This document shows, one piece after another, positions 5,664 to 5,665 of a stretch of 5,665 nt of DNA. The first letter of the stretch is position 1, and the number at the start of each line of letters is the position of its first letter. Position numbers and translations under genes: made by a program. Source of the stretch: an uncultured Dictyoglomus sp. (GTDB lineage Bacteria; Dictyoglomota; Dictyoglomia; Dictyoglomales; Dictyoglomaceae); NCBI GenBank assembly GCA_938039765.1, contig CALHTV010000067.1, positions 1-5,665 on the forward strand, written 5' to 3'. The notes under the pieces were generated by a model that had not been told where the DNA came from, did no database searches, and worked only from the letters and a program-made list of their open reading frames with translations.

Positions 5664-5665
5664 AA

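Overview
This AT-rich window reads entirely on the + strand. It suggests a thermophilic, saccharolytic anaerobe with an outer envelope layer. Codon use is A/T-heavy, ribosome sites are strong GGAGG types, a secreted galactan-degrading enzyme sits behind a sugar ABC permease, and an SLH/coiled-coil/beta-barrel envelope protein follows. Dictyoglomus is my best guess; a member of the Thermotogota is the main alternative. This is inferred from gene content and style, not from a database match.

Region 1 (1-3215) is a compact carbohydrate cluster. The 3' part of a MalG/GanQ-type ABC permease (its 5' end is outside the window) is followed after 26 nt by a secreted GH53 endo-beta-1,4-galactanase with an Ig-like linker and a C-terminal galactan-binding-like module. 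After another 17 nt comes methylglyoxal synthase (mgsA). The short gaps and strong ribosome sites suggest one transcript. The first two genes match the logic of the Bacillus ganSPQAB operon: the enzyme cuts galactan outside the cell and the transporter imports the oligosaccharides. mgsA may be a relief valve for triose phosphate when sugar influx is high.

Region 2 (3216-3442) is a 227-nt intergenic stretch. It has no visible intrinsic terminator for the upstream genes. It holds an A/T-rich block with two 12-nt palindromes, a consensus promoter (TTGACA, 17 nt, TATAAT) and a leader of about 147 nt. The leader can fold into a 5'-terminal stem, a small middle hairpin and a 21-bp long hairpin that ends 14 nt before the Shine-Dalgarno of the next gene. 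It also holds an orphan Shine-Dalgarno-like sequence and a short complement to the real one.

Region 3 (3443-5665) is a single gene for a 718-residue envelope protein: signal peptide, one SLH domain, about 340 residues of proline-segmented coiled coil, and a C-terminal beta-barrel ending in Phe. It closes with a strong intrinsic terminator. The architecture is that of SLH-type tethering porins (OmpM, SlpA, and Thermotoga Omp-alpha in part), which attach the outer membrane to the cell wall. No RNA genes, CRISPR arrays or mobile elements were seen.
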